From Streptomyces sp. NBC_00569 (GTDB taxonomy: Bacteria; Actinomycetota; Actinomycetes; Streptomycetales; Streptomycetaceae), in NCBI RefSeq assembly GCF_036345255.1, contig NZ_CP107783.1, positions 7,362,001-7,426,000 on the forward strand: a stretch of DNA of 64,000 nt, written 5' to 3'. Position 1 is the stretch's first letter. Every line of letters starts with the position of its first letter. Under the pieces are notes generated by a model. It was not told the origin of the DNA, ran no database searches, and saw nothing but the letters and a program-made list of their open reading frames with translations. Position numbers and translations under genes: made by a program. This document shows positions 43,639-52,856 of the stretch, piece by piece.

Positions 43639-44733
43639 ATGAGTGAGCGCACGGTGCTGCACGTGAAGGGGCGGGTCCTCGTCGGTCCCGACGACGTCCG
43701 GGACGAGCTGTGGGTCGTCGGCGGACGGGTGACGTACGACCGGCCGGCCGGGCCCGGCCTCGACATCACCACCGTCGACGGGTGGGCCATGCCCGGACTC
43801 GTCGACGCGCACTGCCACGTCGGCCTGGACACGCACGGCCCGGTGCCGGCCGACGTCGCCGAGAAGCAGGCCCTCACCGACCGCGAGGCCGGCACGCTCC
43901 TGATCCGCGACGCGGGCTCCCCCTCGGACACCCGCTGGATCGACGACCGCGAGGACCTGCCCAGGATCATCCGGGCCGGGCGGCACATCGCCCGCACCCG
44001 CCGCTACATCCGCAACTACGCGCACGAGATCGAGCCGCCCGAGCTGGTCGCCTATGTGGCCCAGGAGGCGCGGCGCGGCGACGGCTGGGTGAAGCTGGTC
44101 GGCGACTGGATCGACCGGGACGCGGGCGACCTGACCGCGTGCTGGCCCCGCGAGGAGGTCGAGGCCGCCATCGCGCAGGCGCACCGGCTCGGCGCCCGCG
44201 TCACCGCCCACTGCTTCGCCGAGGACTCGCTGCGCGACCTCGTCGAGGCGGGCATCGACTGCATCGAGCACGCGACGGGCCTCACCGAGGACACCATCCC
44301 GCTGTTCGCCGAGCGCGGCGTCGCGATCGTCCCGACCCTCGTCAACATCGCCACGTTCCCGCAGATCGCCGCGGCCGGCGAGAGCAAGTTCCCCCGCTGG
44401 TCCGCCCATCTGAACCGTCTGTACGAGCGCCGCTACGACACCGTGCGAGCGGCGTACGACGCGGGGGTGCCGGTCTACGTCGGCACCGACGCCGGCGGCT
44501 CGCTCGCGCACGGACTGGTCGCCGGGGAGGTCGCCGAACTGCTCAAGGCCGGACTCCCGGCCGTGGACGCGCTCTCCGCGACGGCGTGGGGCGCCCGCGC
44601 CTGGCTCGGCCGCCCCGGCCTGGAGGAAGGCGCCTCGGCCGACCTCGTGGTCTACGAGTCGGACCCCCGCGCCGACGTACGGGTGCTGGCCTCGCCCCGG
44701 CGTGTGGTGCTGCGCGGCCGCATCGTGGGCTGA
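43639..44733 (+). CDS. Amidohydrolase-superfamily enzyme
   Basis: A 364-residue metal-dependent hydrolase of the imidazolonepropionase/prolidase-like group. The first metal motif is PGLVDAHCHVG (HxH), the lysine position is in WVKLVGDW, then VTAHCFAED and ECIEHA-like CIEHATG His positions, and the final Asp is GTDAGGSLAHG. The C-terminal beta-sandwich strand ends ADLVVYESDPR. The substrate is unknown. It diverges from the aminotransferase. Confidence 0.9.
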   Translation: MSERTVLHVKGRVLVGPDDVRDELWVVGGRVTYDRPAGPGLDITTVDGWAMPGLVDAHCHVGLDTHGPVPADVAEKQALTDREAGTLLIRDAGSPSDTRWIDDREDLPRIIRAGRHIARTRRYIRNYAHEIEPPELVAYVAQEARRGDGWVKLVGDWIDRDAGDLTACWPREEVEAAIAQAHRLGARVTAHCFAEDSLRDLVEAGIDCIEHATGLTEDTIPLFAERGVAIVPTLVNIATFPQIAAAGESKFPRWSAHLNRLYERRYDTVRAAYDAGVPVYVGTDAGGSLAHGLVAGEVAELLKAGLPAVDALSATAWGARAWLGRPGLEEGASADLVVYESDPRADVRVLASPRRVVLRGRIVG

Positions 44734-45087
44734 ACCGGCCACGAGGGGACGCGGGTTGACGGAACGTGACGCCGCGGTCCGTCCGCTCGTTGCACACCAC
44801 CGTGCGTGCCCGCGCGGCCGGCCGGCGCGTTCGACACGTACCGGTCAGCCGGGTGACAGCAGAGGGGCAGCAGAGGGAAAACAGAGGAACAGGCGAACAA
44901 TCGAGCTCAAAGATTCGAAGACCAGCTCGGAAACCTCACTTTGGAGTGAACTCACGTCAGGTTGCCGCCCGTTCACTCTCGGTGCGTAAAGATTCCCTCC
45001 ATCGAGGCCGACGGCGCACGCCCAGCGATGTCCCCCATGACAGGGCGGGACCGACGGCTCCATTTCTCTCGTGGGGGTCCCATCAGC
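44734..45087. other. Intergenic region upstream of the LAETG protein gene
   Basis: A 354-bp gap without a convincing gene. It holds a purine-rich patch with repeated CAGAGG words (about 44860-44895) and a 7-bp inverted repeat GAGTGAA (44944-44950) with TTCACTC (44972-44978). A regulated promoter for the surface protein is likely somewhere here. Confidence 0.4.
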
Positions 45088-46032
45088 ATGCCCAGCACCA
45101 CCTTCCGCACGCCCGGCCGCCGCCTCGCCGCGTCGGCCGCCGCCACGGCCCTTGCAGTCGCCCCGGCGCTGCTCGCCACGGCGGGCACCGCGCACGCGAC
45201 GGGCGGCCACGGCGGCAAGTCGAGCGCCGTAGTCCTGCGCACCGACCTGAATGTCTCCCTGCTCAACAAGACCGTGAACGTCCCGCTCACGGCCACGCTC
45301 AACGAGGTGCAGGCCCCCGCCAGTGCCGACAAGACCGCCCTCACCGTCAAGCTCGACGGCGTCAACAGGGGGCGTCCGTTCAGCGTCCTGCGGGCCGACG
45401 TGGCCACGGCGAAGGCCACCGTCGACGACCACAAGGCGGAGGGGTACAGCAACCTCGCCCACGCCAAGGTCCACATCCCGGGCCTGCCGCTCCTCTCGCT
45501 CATCGAGGTCGGCCAGGTCACGTCGAAGGCGGTCTGCGAGACGGGCAAGCGGCCCGTCGCCGAGTCGAACGTCCTGGGCGGCGTCACGGTCCTCGGCAAG
45601 AAAGTGACCCTCTCGGCGGGCGGCACCACCGAGGTGAAGGTCCCGGGGGTGGGTGAGGTCCGGCTCGACCTCTCGAAGACGCACACCACATCCCGTACGG
45701 CTGCCGCCTCGGCGCTCGAACTGAAGGTGTCCGTCAACCCGCTCAAGCTCAACGTGGGGGAGGTGGAGGGCACGGTGACCCTCGCCGGCGCGGCCTGCGA
45801 GACGCCCACGGCGGCGCCCGCGCAGAAGCCTCCCGCCAAGCCGGCCGACGACGTGAAGCCGCAGGGCGGCGCCGCCGAGCCGATCGCCAAGCCCGCCGCC
45901 GAGCCCGCCGCCAAGGCGGACCTCGCGGAGACCGGGGGGAACTCGATGACGCCGTACATCGCGGGCGGTGCCATCGTGCTGCTGGTCGCCGGAGGCGGAG
46001 CCGTCGCCGTCGCCCGGCGCGGGCGCTCCTGA
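45088..46032 (+). CDS. SCO1860-family LAETG-anchored surface protein
   Basis: A 314-residue exported protein. The signal peptide of about 37 residues ends AHA. The middle is a beta-rich domain with two Cys (AVCETGK and AACETP), likely a disulfide. A Pro/Ala/Lys-rich stalk leads to the sorting signal LAETG (279-283), a hydrophobic helix and an RRGRS tail. This is a class E sortase substrate pattern, so it is covalently attached to peptidoglycan. Its place between ect and cob genes matches S. coelicolor SCO1860. The function of the exposed domain is unknown. Confidence 0.93.
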   Translation: MPSTTFRTPGRRLAASAAATALAVAPALLATAGTAHATGGHGGKSSAVVLRTDLNVSLLNKTVNVPLTATLNEVQAPASADKTALTVKLDGVNRGRPFSVLRADVATAKATVDDHKAEGYSNLAHAKVHIPGLPLLSLIEVGQVTSKAVCETGKRPVAESNVLGGVTVLGKKVTLSAGGTTEVKVPGVGEVRLDLSKTHTTSRTAAASALELKVSVNPLKLNVGEVEGTVTLAGAACETPTAAPAQKPPAKPADDVKPQGGAAEPIAKPAAEPAAKADLAETGGNSMTPYIAGGAIVLLVAGGGAVAVARRGRS

Positions 46033-46061
46033 CCCGAGCGCCCGAGGGGGACCGGAGGGGA

Positions 46062-46098
46062 GCGGGTGGGCGGGAGTCGGGGACTCCCGCCCACCCGC
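46062..46098. terminator. Bidirectional terminator with 17-bp perfect stem
   Basis: GCGGGTGGGCGGGAGTC (46062-46078) pairs exactly with 46082-46098 across a GGG loop. It separates the LAETG gene from the end of the cobalamin operon. Confidence 0.88.
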
Positions 46099-46107
46099 AA
46101 GTGTCCG

Positions 46108-47166
46108 TCAGGCGCTCGTCAGCGCCTGGTCGAGGGCCTGCAGGAACCGGCCCGTCGTCGCCCTGTCCCGCACCGCGAGACGCAGCCAGTCCGTGCCGAG
46201 ACCCGGGAACGTGTCGCCGCGCCGCACCGCGAAACCCCGCTCCCGCAGCCGCGCGCGCAGCGCCGCCGCCCCAGGGGCCCGCACCAGTACGAACGGACCC
46301 TCCGCGGGACCCGCCACCGACACGCCCTCCGCCGCGAACTCCCCGAGCCCCGCCACCAGATGGGCCCGGTCGGCCGCGATCCGGTGCGCCGCGTGCGCCG
46401 CCTCCGCGAGGGCGCGCGGCGACACACACGCCTCGGCCGCGGCCAGCGCCGGCGTGGACACCGGCCACAGCGGCTGGGCCCGCTCCAGCTGCGCGACGGT
46501 GTCCGGCTCCGCCAGCACGTAGCCGATCCGCAGCCCCGCAAGACCCCACGTCTTCGTCAGGCTGCGCAGCACCACGAGCCCCGGCACGTCGCTCCGGCCC
46601 GCGAGGGCCTCCCGCTCCCCGGGGACCGCGTCCATGAACGCCTCGTCCACCACCAACACCCGCCCAGGGCGGGCCAGTTGAGCGATGAGCGCGGCCGGGT
46701 GCAGGACCGACGTCGGGTTCGTCGGATTGCCGATCACCACCAGATCCGCGTCCTCGGGCACGGCCGCCGGATCGAGCCGGAAACCGTCCTCCTCGCGCAG
46801 CAGTACCCGGTCCACGGCATGCCCCGCGTCCCGCAGTGCCGCCTCCGGCTCCGTGAACTGCGGGTGCACGACCGCCGGGTGACGGACCTTCAGGGCCCGG
46901 GCGAGCAGCACGAACGCCTCCGCCGCCCCCGCCGTGAGCAGCACTCGCTCCACGGGAAGCCCGTGCCGGCGGGCCACCGCCTCGCGGGCCGCCCGCCCGT
47001 CCGGATACGCGGCGAGCCCGCCGAGCGAGTCCGCGATGTGCTCGCGCAGCCACACCGGGGGAGTGTCCGCGCGGACGTTCACCGCGAGATCCGTGAGGTC
47101 CGCACCCGTGCCGCGGACCTCCGCGTCGCCGTGGTGGCGCAGATCGTGACCGTCGTCAGTGCGCAT
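46108..47166 (-). CDS. cobC: Threonine-phosphate decarboxylase-like PLP enzyme
   Basis: A 352-residue class I/II aminotransferase-fold enzyme of the actinobacterial Rv2231c/CobC type. It provides the aminopropanol linker of cobalamin. Visible are VNVRADTPPVWLREHIADSL, LAAYPDGRAAREAVA, TAGAAEAF, the PLP aspartate region VVDEAFMDAVPGE and the lysine in LRSLTKTWGLAGLRIGY. Its start overlaps the end of the chelatase gene by 11 bp. It is the last gene of the cluster and is followed by a strong terminator. Confidence 0.92.
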   Translation of the reverse strand: MRTDDGHDLRHHGDAEVRGTGADLTDLAVNVRADTPPVWLREHIADSLGGLAAYPDGRAAREAVARRHGLPVERVLLTAGAAEAFVLLARALKVRHPAVVHPQFTEPEAALRDAGHAVDRVLLREEDGFRLDPAAVPEDADLVVIGNPTNPTSVLHPAALIAQLARPGRVLVVDEAFMDAVPGEREALAGRSDVPGLVVLRSLTKTWGLAGLRIGYVLAEPDTVAQLERAQPLWPVSTPALAAAEACVSPRALAEAAHAAHRIAADRAHLVAGLGEFAAEGVSVAGPAEGPFVLVRAPGAAALRARLRERGFAVRRGDTFPGLGTDWLRLAVRDRATTGRFLQALDQALTSA

Positions 47167-48088
47167 GCGAGTGGGAGTGCCCGTGACCGTGCGAGTGCCC
47201 GTGGCCGTGGTGGTCGCCGTCGTCGTCCGGGTGGAAGTGCGGCTGCTGCGGAAGCCCCACCTTGTCCTCGAACCCCGGCAGCGCGATCCGGTACACGCAG
47301 GTGTCGCAGTTCATCCGCAGATCGCCGCGGACGGCCTCCTCGTACCGCTCCATGACCAGGTCGATCAGCTCCGGCTCCGGGCCGATCACGTCGGCGGAGA
47401 GCACCTCGACGTCCGGGTGGGCCGAGGCCCAGCCCTCCGTCTGCTGCCGCACACGGTCCGGCAGGATCCCCGTGAACAGGAAGTACGGCAGAACGACGAT
47501 GCGCCGCGCACCGAGCTTCACGCACCGGTCGAGGCCCGACGGCACGTCCGGCGCGGCCAGCGACACGAACGCCGTCTCCACGCCCGCGTAACCGCGGCCC
47601 TCCCACAGCAGACGCGCCGCCTTGTGCACCTCGGCGTTGGCGTCCGGGTCCGTCGAACCTCGGCCCACCAGCAGCACCGTCACATCGGCCCGGTCCGCCG
47701 GCGTGCGCGCGCCGCCGCCCAGCGCCTCGTCGAGACGCCGCTCGAGCACCTGGAGCAGCGACGGGTGCGGACCCAGCGGACGCCCGTACGTGTACGAGAT
47801 GCCCGGGTGCCGCTCCTTCTCGCGGGCCAGCGCCGCCGGGATGTCGCCCTTGGCGTGCCCCGCCGACACCAGCATCAGCGGCACCGCCGCGAACCGGCGC
47901 ACCCCGCGCTCCACGAGCTCGCCCACCGCCTCCGTGAGCGGCGGCGGCGACAGCTCGATGAAGCCGCCCGCCACGGGCAGGTCGGGACGGCGGCGGCCGA
48001 GCTCCCTGACGAAGTCGCGGAAGGCTTCGGCACCGGCCTCGTCGCGGGTGCCGTGTCCGGCGATGAGCAGAGCGGGCGGGGTGGTCAC
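47156..48088 (-). CDS. cbiX: Sirohydrochlorin cobalt/ferro-chelatase with His-rich tail
   Basis: A 310-residue two-domain CbiX/SirB-type chelatase that inserts metal into sirohydrochlorin. N-terminal active site: LLIAGHGTRDEAG. Second domain: VLLVGRGSTDPDANAEV. Further metal-site parts are FIELSPPPLTEAV, LMLVSAGHAKGDIPAAL and CDTCVYR, which could be a thiol site. The C-terminus (from about 280) is a His/Asp-rich tail, probably a metal store. The GTG start overlaps the cobJ stop (GTGA) and AAGGAG precedes it. Confidence 0.93.
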   Translation of the reverse strand: MTTPPALLIAGHGTRDEAGAEAFRDFVRELGRRRPDLPVAGGFIELSPPPLTEAVGELVERGVRRFAAVPLMLVSAGHAKGDIPAALAREKERHPGISYTYGRPLGPHPSLLQVLERRLDEALGGGARTPADRADVTVLLVGRGSTDPDANAEVHKAARLLWEGRGYAGVETAFVSLAAPDVPSGLDRCVKLGARRIVVLPYFLFTGILPDRVRQQTEGWASAHPDVEVLSADVIGPEPELIDLVMERYEEAVRGDLRMNCDTCVYRIALPGFEDKVGLPQQPHFHPDDDGDHHGHGHSHGHGHSHSHAH

Positions 48089-49845
48089 GAGGACTCCTTA
48101 CGGGTGGTGCCGGTGGTGGTGTCGGAAGAGCCGGAAGTGGCAGTGGCGGCCGGCTGCTGCCAGCGGTAGCCGCGCGGGGTGACCATGCGGCCCGCGATCC
48201 GCCGCGTGGCCGTGTTGCCGACGGTCACGACGGTCATCATGTCGACCCAGGCCGGGTCGAGTTCGCCGAGCGTGGTCAGCCGGCTCGACTCGTCGACGCG
48301 GGACGCGTTGCGCACCACGCCCACGGGCGTACCCGGCTCGCGGTGCCCGGCGAGGATGCCGAGGGCCTTGGGCAGCTGCCAGTCACGGCCCCGGCTGCGC
48401 GGGTTGTAGAAGGTGACCACGATGTCCGCCTCCGCGGCGGCCCGCACCCGGCGCTCGATGACCTCCCACGGAGTGTGCAGGTCGGACAGGCTGATCGAGA
48501 CATGGTCGTGGCCGAGCGGCGCGCCCAGGATCGCGGCCGCCGCGAGCGCGGCCGTCACGCCCGGTACGCCCACCACGTCGATGTCGTCGGACGCCTCGGC
48601 GAGCGCGGGCGACGCCATCGCGTACACGCCCGCGTCCCCGCTGCCGATCAGGGCGACGGCCTGCCCCTTGCGGGCCTCGGCGACCGCCGTGCGGGCCCGC
48701 TCCTCCTCGGCGCCGAGCCCGGACTCCAGGATCCGCGTGCCGGGCCGCAGCAGGTCCCGGATCTGGTCGACGTACTGATCGAGACCGACGAGGACGGACG
48801 CGGCGCGCAGCTCGTCGCGGGCGCGCGGAGTCACGAGGTCACGGGCGCCGGGGCCGAGTCCGACGACGGCGAGCCGGCCACGCGGCGCGGTGCGCACGAC
48901 GGCGCACGTCGCCATCGCGGGCTTCCCGTCGGCGCGCACCGACTTCCGCTTCGGTACGAGGAGTTCACCGCCGGCGACCAGCGCGGCGGCCTCCGCCACG
49001 GAGGGCGTGCCGACGGCGTCGAGCGGCGCGTCGGACGGGTTCGGCACGGCGACGGCGGCGAGCGTCTCGGCGCCGTACGTCACGACGGGCACGCCCAGCT
49101 GCTCGGCGGCCGCGACGATACCCGGCTCACCGGCCTTGGCGTCGACGGTCGCGAGCCGCGCAACGGACAGCGGCGAGAGCCCCGCGTCCCGCAGGGCGTC
49201 GCGCACGAGCCCGAGCACCTCGTCCGCGGGCGCGCCCTTGCTGGCGCCGACCCCCACGACGAGGGACGGGGGCCGCACGACGACCTCGCGGTCGGCGGGC
49301 TCCACGGCGCGGTCGCTGACGCGGATCGCGTGCGCGGCCGCCCGGCCGGGAGCGACATTCCCCGGAAGCGCGGGCAGCGGGTACGCCGACTCGGCGTGCA
49401 GAGCGACCGGTTCACCGTCGAGGACCGCCCGGGTGACCCCGGCGACGTCGCCCTCCACGGGCAGGCCGAGCGTGTCGAGCCCGGGCACGCCCACGGCGTC
49501 CGTCGCCGTGGTCACCACCGGCTCGGCCTCCAGAACGACGGCCACCTCACGCGCGAGCGCGTTCGCCCCGCCCTCGTGCCCCCCGAGCAGCGACACCGCG
49601 AAGCGCCCGGCCTCGTCGACGCACACCACGCCCGGGTCCACGTGCTTGTCCCGCAGCAGCGGCGCGACGAGCCGGACCACGGCCCCTGTCGCCAGGAAGC
49701 ACACCACCTGCTCGCACTCCGTGAACGCGCGCCGCACGGCGTCCCCCACGGAACCCTCGTACACCCGCGTACGCGACGGCCACGCCGACGCGAGCCGGTC
49801 GCGGGCCACCGCCCCAGCCGCCGTGGCGGAAATCAGGCCGATCAC
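48085..49845 (-). CDS. cobJ: CbiG-CobJ fusion: cobalt-precorrin-5A hydrolase plus precorrin-3B C17-methyltransferase
   Basis: A 586-residue fusion. Residues 1 to about 320 are full-length CbiG: an N-terminal domain with LLGGHEGGANALA (87-99), a middle region and the CobE-like C-domain with VVGVGASKGAPADEVL and SVARLATVDAKAGEPGI. From about 323 it is the SAM methyltransferase CobJ: RLAVVGLGPGARDLVTPRA, GSGDAGVYAM, VPGVTAALAAAAILGAPLGHD and TFYNPRSRGRDWQL. It contracts the corrin ring and removes the C2 fragment. The start is GTG directly after the cobL stop. Confidence 0.94.
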   Translation of the reverse strand: MIGLISATAAGAVARDRLASAWPSRTRVYEGSVGDAVRRAFTECEQVVCFLATGAVVRLVAPLLRDKHVDPGVVCVDEAGRFAVSLLGGHEGGANALAREVAVVLEAEPVVTTATDAVGVPGLDTLGLPVEGDVAGVTRAVLDGEPVALHAESAYPLPALPGNVAPGRAAAHAIRVSDRAVEPADREVVVRPPSLVVGVGASKGAPADEVLGLVRDALRDAGLSPLSVARLATVDAKAGEPGIVAAAEQLGVPVVTYGAETLAAVAVPNPSDAPLDAVGTPSVAEAAALVAGGELLVPKRKSVRADGKPAMATCAVVRTAPRGRLAVVGLGPGARDLVTPRARDELRAASVLVGLDQYVDQIRDLLRPGTRILESGLGAEEERARTAVAEARKGQAVALIGSGDAGVYAMASPALAEASDDIDVVGVPGVTAALAAAAILGAPLGHDHVSISLSDLHTPWEVIERRVRAAAEADIVVTFYNPRSRGRDWQLPKALGILAGHREPGTPVGVVRNASRVDESSRLTTLGELDPAWVDMMTVVTVGNTATRRIAGRMVTPRGYRWQQPAATATSGSSDTTTGTTRKESS

Positions 49846-51117
49846 TCAACTACTCCTTCGCTCAAGGAAGTCCAGGGAAGTGGCGCCCTGCGTATCGGGC
49901 CGTACGCCCCACACCAGGAACACCGGGTTGGCCGCGGCGAGCCGCGACACGTCGCCCGGCAGCGGCGCGAGCCGGGACGACTGCAGCAGCACCCCGTCGC
50001 TGACGAACCCGGCCGCGCCCAGTGCGTCCCGCACCGCGCCCACCCGGTCCACCGCCGCCACCGAGACCACCACGGACCGCCGCGTGCGTCGCGCGCACGC
50101 CGTCACGATCGCGGTCAGCTCACGTCCGCCCCCGCCGATGAACACCGCGTCGGGATCGGCGAGATCGGACAGGACGGTGGGCGCCGCGCCGTGCACGACG
50201 CGTACGTCGACACCGTGGGCGGCGGCGTTGTCCCGGATCCGGGCCACGCCGTCCACGGTCCTCTCGACGGCCACGGCGGCGGCGCCGAACCGCGCGCACT
50301 CCACGGCGACCGAGCCGGACCCCGCCCCGACGTCCCACACCAGGTCGCCCGGGCGCGGCCCGAGCCGCGCGAGCGCGAGCGCCCGCACCTCGAACTTGGT
50401 GATCATCGAGTCGCGGTGTGCGAACTCGCTCTCGTCCAGGGCCCATCGGGCCGGCGGGCGGCCGGGACCGGCGAGGGTGCGCACCGGTGCGAGCACCCGC
50501 TTCTCGTCCAGGCAGAGGATCACGCTCACCGCGTCGCCCCAGTCACGGGCTGCGGCCTCCGACGGCGTGACCCGCTCAAGACTCTCGTGCTCGGGGTCGC
50601 CGAGACGGGACGCGACGACGAGGACGCGGTCGGCGCCGAAGTGCGTGAGTTCGGCGCCCAGCTCGGCAGGGCCCGCGCCGGGACCCGTGAGCACGGCGGT
50701 CTTCGGGTACGCGCGGCACACGTTGACCGCGGTCCGAAGGTCACGGCCGTGCGCGCTCACCACCGCCGCGTCGTCCCACGGAAGGCCGGCGCGCGCGAAC
50801 GCCGTCGCCACGGACGACACCCCCGGCCGCACGTCGAGCGCCGCGGGTCCGAACCGCTCGGCGAGGGCCCGCACGATCCCGAAGAACCCGGGATCGCCGG
50901 ACGCCAGCACCGCGACGTCCCGGCCCTTCTCGATGTACCGCTCGACCGCGTCCAGCGCCGGAGCCAGCGGCCCGAGCACGACCCGCTCCGCCCCGGGAGC
51001 CAGCAACGCCTCGGCCGCGTCGAGATGACGCCGCCCGCCGACGGCCACGGCGGCGGACGACAGGGCCGGATCCGGGGACAGCGGCGCCCCCGTCCCCGTA
51101 CCGAAGACCGTGATCAC
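49846..51117 (-). CDS. cobL: Precorrin-6Y C5,15-methyltransferase (decarboxylating), CbiE-CbiT fusion
   Basis: A 423-residue two-domain enzyme. The N-terminal CbiE-type tetrapyrrole methylase has ITVFGTGTGAPLS, VAVGGRRHLDAAEALL and LASGDPGFFGIVRALAERF. The C-terminal CbiT Rossmann methyltransferase starts with MITKFEVRALALARLGPRPGD and the SAM loop WDVGAGSGSVAVECARFG. It methylates C5 and C15 and decarboxylates the C12 acetate. The GTG start overlaps the cobM stop. Typical length for CobL. Confidence 0.95.
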   Translation of the reverse strand: MITVFGTGTGAPLSPDPALSSAAVAVGGRRHLDAAEALLAPGAERVVLGPLAPALDAVERYIEKGRDVAVLASGDPGFFGIVRALAERFGPAALDVRPGVSSVATAFARAGLPWDDAAVVSAHGRDLRTAVNVCRAYPKTAVLTGPGAGPAELGAELTHFGADRVLVVASRLGDPEHESLERVTPSEAAARDWGDAVSVILCLDEKRVLAPVRTLAGPGRPPARWALDESEFAHRDSMITKFEVRALALARLGPRPGDLVWDVGAGSGSVAVECARFGAAAVAVERTVDGVARIRDNAAAHGVDVRVVHGAAPTVLSDLADPDAVFIGGGGRELTAIVTACARRTRRSVVVSVAAVDRVGAVRDALGAAGFVSDGVLLQSSRLAPLPGDVSRLAAANPVFLVWGVRPDTQGATSLDFLERRSS

Positions 51118-51941
51118 GACTGGGCCTGCGCCGATTTCCCGGCCCGCAGCGCCGCCCGCGCCTCGGGGTCGGCCTTGCGGAAACCGTGGAAGTGGCCCGG
51201 GTGGTACAGGTGCGAACGCGTGCCCTCCGCGTCCAGCGCCGGGCCGACCAGGAACAGCGTGTGCTTCCACAGCTTGTGCTGCTTCACGGTCTCCTCCAGC
51301 GTGCTGATCGTGCACTTCACGATCAGTTCCTCCGGCCAGGTCGCCTGGTACGCGACGACGACCGGCGTCGACGTCGGGTAGCCGCCCTCCAGAAGCTCAC
51401 GCACCAACTGGCCGCTGCGCGCCGCCGAAAGGAACAGCGCCATCGTCGTGCCGTGCCGCGCGAACTCCCGTACTTCCTCGCCGGGAGGCATCGGCGTCTT
51501 GCCGCCGCCGAGCCGCGTCAGGATCACGGACTGCGCGACCTCGGGGATCGTCAGCTCGCGCTGCGCGAGCGCGGCCACCGCCGAGAACGACGAGACACCC
51601 GGGATCACCTCCGTCGCGATGCCGAGCCGCGCGCACCGGTCGACCTGTTCCTGCGTGCCGCCCCACAGCGCCGGGTCCCCGGAGTGGATGCGCGCGACCC
51701 GCAGACCGTCGCGGTGCGCCCGCTCGTACACGGCGACGACGTCCTCCAGCGACATCGTCGCCGAGTCCAGGATCTCCGCGCCCTCGCGCGCGTGGTCGAG
51801 GACCTCCTCCTGCACCAGGCTGGCCGCCCAGATGACGACATCGGCGTCCGCGATGGCGCGCGCGGCGCGGAACGTGAGCAGATCGGCGGCGCCGGGCCCG
51901 GCACCGACGAAGGTCACCTTGCCGGTGGTTGCTTCGGGCAT
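51114..51941 (-). CDS. cobM: Precorrin-4 C11-methyltransferase
   Basis: A 275-residue SAM-dependent tetrapyrrole methylase. Features are VTFVGAGPGAADLLTFRAARAI, in pieces, VARIHSGDPALWGGTQEQ, EVIPGVSSFSAVAALAQREL, RLGGGKTPMPPGE and YQATWPEE. Its C-terminus is followed by overlapping cobL. It is the first gene of the second cobalamin block; the block's promoter must lie in the 160 bp shared with the divergent ZIP gene. That gap shows no cobalamin box. Confidence 0.95.
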   Translation of the reverse strand: MPEATTGKVTFVGAGPGAADLLTFRAARAIADADVVIWAASLVQEEVLDHAREGAEILDSATMSLEDVVAVYERAHRDGLRVARIHSGDPALWGGTQEQVDRCARLGIATEVIPGVSSFSAVAALAQRELTIPEVAQSVILTRLGGGKTPMPPGEEVREFARHGTTMALFLSAARSGQLVRELLEGGYPTSTPVVVAYQATWPEELIVKCTISTLEETVKQHKLWKHTLFLVGPALDAEGTRSHLYHPGHFHGFRKADPEARAALRAGKSAQAQS

Positions 51942-52101
51942 GACTGGGGTCCTCTCGGGGATGCAGCGTGGGGTCGATCGGAGATCGGTCGTACGCGGTT
52001 CGGTCGTACGGAGGTACGGGAGCGGTATCGGACGGGTCGGAAGGTGCGGCTCAGCCGGTCCCGGGCGTGCGTGGCCGGTGCCGATCCGCTAGCAAGGGAC
52101 C

Positions 52102-52833
52102 ATGGCCGTCCTCGTCGCCCTTGGCTCGTTCGTGATGACACTCGTCGGCGGCTGGACCGCCCACCACGTCACCGACCGCCGCCACTTGGTGCTCGGATTC
52201 GCCGGCGGCCTGATGCTCGGCGTGGTCGGTTTCGACCTGCTCCCGGAAGCCCTGCACGGCGCCGGCAACGAGATCTACGGCGTGCCCGCCGCGCTGCTCC
52301 TGTTCGTCGCGGGCTTCCTCGTCGCCCACATCGTCGAGCGGCTGCTCGCGATGCGCCAGGCCGCGCACGGGGCGCAGGAGGGTGCGGAGCAGGTGCCCCA
52401 GGTCGGCCTCGGCGCCGCCTCCGCGATGGTCGGGCACAGCGTCGCGGACGGCGTCGCGATCGGCGCCTCGTTCCAGGTGAGCAGCACCATGGGGTACACC
52501 GTCGCGCTCGCCGTGATCACGCACGACTTCGCCGACGGCTTCAACACGTACACGATCACGCGCACCTATGGGAACGCCCGTCGCAAGGCACTCGCGATGG
52601 TCGGCGCGGACGCGCTCGCCCCGGTGGTGGGCGCCGCGTCGACGCTGCTGTTCACCATCCCGGCGCAGGCCCTCGCCTGCTACCTCGGGTTCTTCGGTGG
52701 CGTTCTGCTGTACATCGCGGCCGCGGAGATCCTGCCCGAGGCCGGCCACCACCACCCGGCGCGCTCCACGCTCCTGTGCACGATCGCGGGCGCCGCCCTG
52801 ATGTGGCTGGTGATCGGCACGGCGGGGGAGTAG
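52102..52833 (+). CDS. ZIP-family divalent metal transporter
   Basis: A 243-residue membrane protein with eight hydrophobic segments. Metal-binding helices 4 and 5 read GHSVADGVAIGASFQ and THDFADGFNTYT, and EILPEAGHH is near the C-terminus. These are the ZIP signatures for zinc, iron or similar ions. It is the only plus-strand gene inside the cobalamin locus, diverging from cobM and converging on cobI. Cobalt or zinc supply for cobalamin synthesis is an attractive inference but the metal is not shown by sequence. Confidence 0.92.
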   Translation: MAVLVALGSFVMTLVGGWTAHHVTDRRHLVLGFAGGLMLGVVGFDLLPEALHGAGNEIYGVPAALLLFVAGFLVAHIVERLLAMRQAAHGAQEGAEQVPQVGLGAASAMVGHSVADGVAIGASFQVSSTMGYTVALAVITHDFADGFNTYTITRTYGNARRKALAMVGADALAPVVGAASTLLFTIPAQALACYLGFFGGVLLYIAAAEILPEAGHHHPARSTLLCTIAGAALMWLVIGTAGE

Positions 52834-52854
52834 CGCCGGTCCCGCCCCCCGGCG
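52834..52854. terminator. Short hairpin between ZIP gene and cobI
   Basis: CGCCGG (52834-52839) pairs with CCGGCG (52849-52854), placed between the converging stops. A 6-bp stem is modest. Confidence 0.4.
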
Positions 52855-52856
52855 GG

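Noticed and set aside
44860..44895. CAGAGG-rich patch as a repeat element
   Set aside because: Irregular spacing and low complexity; no consistent unit.
51942..52081. Repeated TCGGTCGTACG words between cobM and the ZIP gene
   Set aside because: Only two partial copies in a sequence whose composition favours such words; too weak to call an operator.
51942..52101. Possible second cobalamin riboswitch before cobM
   Set aside because: No GCCACTG B12 box or GCCAGG element is present on either strand.
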